A stretch of 64,000 nt of DNA. Source: CAVZCC01 sp963773765. Lineage in GTDB: Bacteria > Actinomycetota > Acidimicrobiia > Acidimicrobiales > Microtrichaceae. The position numbers were made by a program, and so were the translations under genes. The notes beneath the pieces were generated by a model that worked only from the letters and a program-made list of their open reading frames with translations, had not been told where the DNA came from and ran no database searches. The stretch lies in NCBI GenBank assembly GCA_963773765.1, contig CAVZCC010000006.1:496001-560000 (forward strand), in the 5' to 3' direction. Shown in pieces: positions 63,129 through 64,000 of this stretch (position 1 is its first letter; every line of letters starts with the position of its first letter).

Positions 63129-64000
63129 GTGGACACTGACGGCCGTCGCGGGCGTCGTGAACCGATGGACGGCGGCGGGCGGACCGCCGCCCCTGCGCCC
63201 GCGGTCGAGTTCGTGCCCATGCCCGGCGGTGACCCGGCCGACTCCATGATCGACCTCCGGCCGCCGGGCGGCCCCGCGGCGGACGGCCGGCCCGCTCCCA
63301 TGCCGCCCGCCGGCCCGCCGTCCAGCACGGCGGCGCCCGCCCACGTCGTGGACGCGGCCCTGCCCGAGCCCGGTGCGTCCAGCCGGTCCGCCCCGGGTGG
63401 TGTGCCCGTCGCCGGCCACTGGGTGACCGACCCGGTCCGGACCCGGACCCGCCTGTCCAGGGGGATCCTCGTCACCGCCGCCGCCGCCGTGCTGGCGCTG
63501 CTGGCCGGGTCGATCGCCTCCGTGGCCCTGGGGTTCGCGGCCAACGCCCGGACCGGGTCGGGCGAGGACCTGTCGGCCGCCGCCGCCGAGGCGTCCGGAA
63601 CCCTTCGCGCTGCCGACGGTGTCCACGCCGGGGTCCTGGGTCTGGCCGCGGCGGCCCAGTCCGACGGTGCCGGCTCGGGGCCGTCCATGGGAGAGGTCCG
63701 CACCCGTCTGGGGGAACTCCGCGCCGCCACCGCCCCTGAGCTCCCGTCCGGTGTGGATCTGGACCGCCGGGTGGCCGCCGCGGAACGGGCCCGGGCGGCC
63801 TACACCGAGCAGGTGTCCGCCGCGCTCGACCGGGCCGAGGCGGATCCCGACGCCGTGGTCGGCGGCCTGGACGCCCTCGAACGCCGCCACGAGAACGTCG
63901 TGACGGAGTGGACCGCACTCGTCCGCGACCTCGGTCGAGCGGCCCAGGACCGAGCCGATGCCGCCCGAGGCCTGCGTTGGGCCGCGGCCCTGGTCCTGGT
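63129..64000 (+). CDS. Membrane sensor-type protein, 3'-truncated by the window edge
   Basis: Open from GTG 63129 (VDTDGRRGRREPMDGG) to the window end without a stop. A Pro/Ala-rich cytoplasmic N terminus of about 110 residues is followed by a membrane helix (ILVTAAAAVLALLAGSIASV), an alanine-rich helical extracytoplasmic domain (about 63540-63970), and a second hydrophobic segment at the end (GLRWAAALVLV). This two-helix sensor layout is typical of histidine kinases, diguanylate cyclases or chemoreceptors; the output domain lies beyond the window. Two near-identical 18-base units at about 63040-63075 lie just upstream. Confidence 0.65.
   Translation, partial: MDTDGRRGRREPMDGGGRTAAPAPAVEFVPMPGGDPADSMIDLRPPGGPAADGRPAPMPPAGPPSSTAAPAHVVDAALPEPGASSRSAPGGVPVAGHWVTDPVRTRTRLSRGILVTAAAAVLALLAGSIASVALGFAANARTGSGEDLSAAAAEASGTLRAADGVHAGVLGLAAAAQSDGAGSGPSMGEVRTRLGELRAATAPELPSGVDLDRRVAAAERARAAYTEQVSAALDRAEADPDAVVGGLDALERRHENVVTEWTALVRDLGRAAQDRADAARGLRWAAALVL

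Overview
The window is very GC-rich (roughly 70% or more by eye), densely coded bacterial DNA. Gene density, GTG starts, many four-base ATGA/TGATG overlaps, F420-type LLM oxidoreductases, repeated acyl-CoA dehydrogenase/SDR/thiolase genes and secreted proteins with threonine-rich linkers point to an actinobacterium. I lean to the Acidimicrobiia, but that is inference. I saw no rRNA, tRNA, CRISPR array, insertion sequence or prophage; this looks like ordinary chromosome.

Layout. 1-8 kb: the end of a sulfatase, a DsbA-like protein, a lipase/HAD pair, and a MacB-like ABC transporter. 8-16 kb: a large Tat-exported lipoprotein of unknown function, a badly broken gabD2-like aldehyde dehydrogenase, a cold-shock gene and small membrane or secreted proteins. 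15.6-21.9 kb: a tightly overlapping operon encoding a DUF4265-like protein, an acetyl-CoA-synthetase-like enzyme, 2-oxoacid/acetoin dehydrogenase E1alpha and E1beta, an E2 with two peripheral-subunit-binding domains, and a free acyl carrier protein. 22-25 kb: a lone ABC permease and a 2TM protein. 25.8-27.7 kb: queC-queE-queD (preQ0 synthesis). 27.7-29.8 kb: two tandem paralogous lipoproteins whose promoters share a palindrome. 29.9-33 kb: an epoxide hydrolase and two overlapping Cys-cluster PD-(D/E)XK-type proteins, one with and one without the nuclease motif. 33-40 kb: a PI-PLC-like lipoprotein, thioesterase, thiolase, lipoprotein, glycosyltransferase and wecB. 40-49 kb: acyl-CoA dehydrogenase, SDRs, an LLM enzyme, selD, a phosphotransferase and a second thiolase. 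49-56 kb: two paralogous membrane-anchored proteins, a TPM-domain protein, an ACAD-SDR-MaoC operon and a PHB-depolymerase-like esterase. 56-61 kb: two large paralogous secreted proteins. 61-64 kb: an aldo/keto reductase, an SsuD-like monooxygenase and the start of a membrane sensor.

Functionally the window is dominated by acyl-CoA/lipid catabolism, cell-surface proteins, and two cofactor pathways (7-deazaguanine and selenophosphate). The operon coupling a 2-oxoacid dehydrogenase to an acyl carrier protein, and the active/inactive nuclease-like pair, are the least conventional gene sets.

A caution runs through the annotation: at least a dozen genes carry single-base insertions or deletions. 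In nine of the simpler cases, removing the inferred extra bases restores an in-frame protein of family-typical length. The indels cluster locally (the 3' half of gabD2 has about ten). I regard most as sequence-quality artefacts rather than decay, and give corrected lengths where I could work them out.
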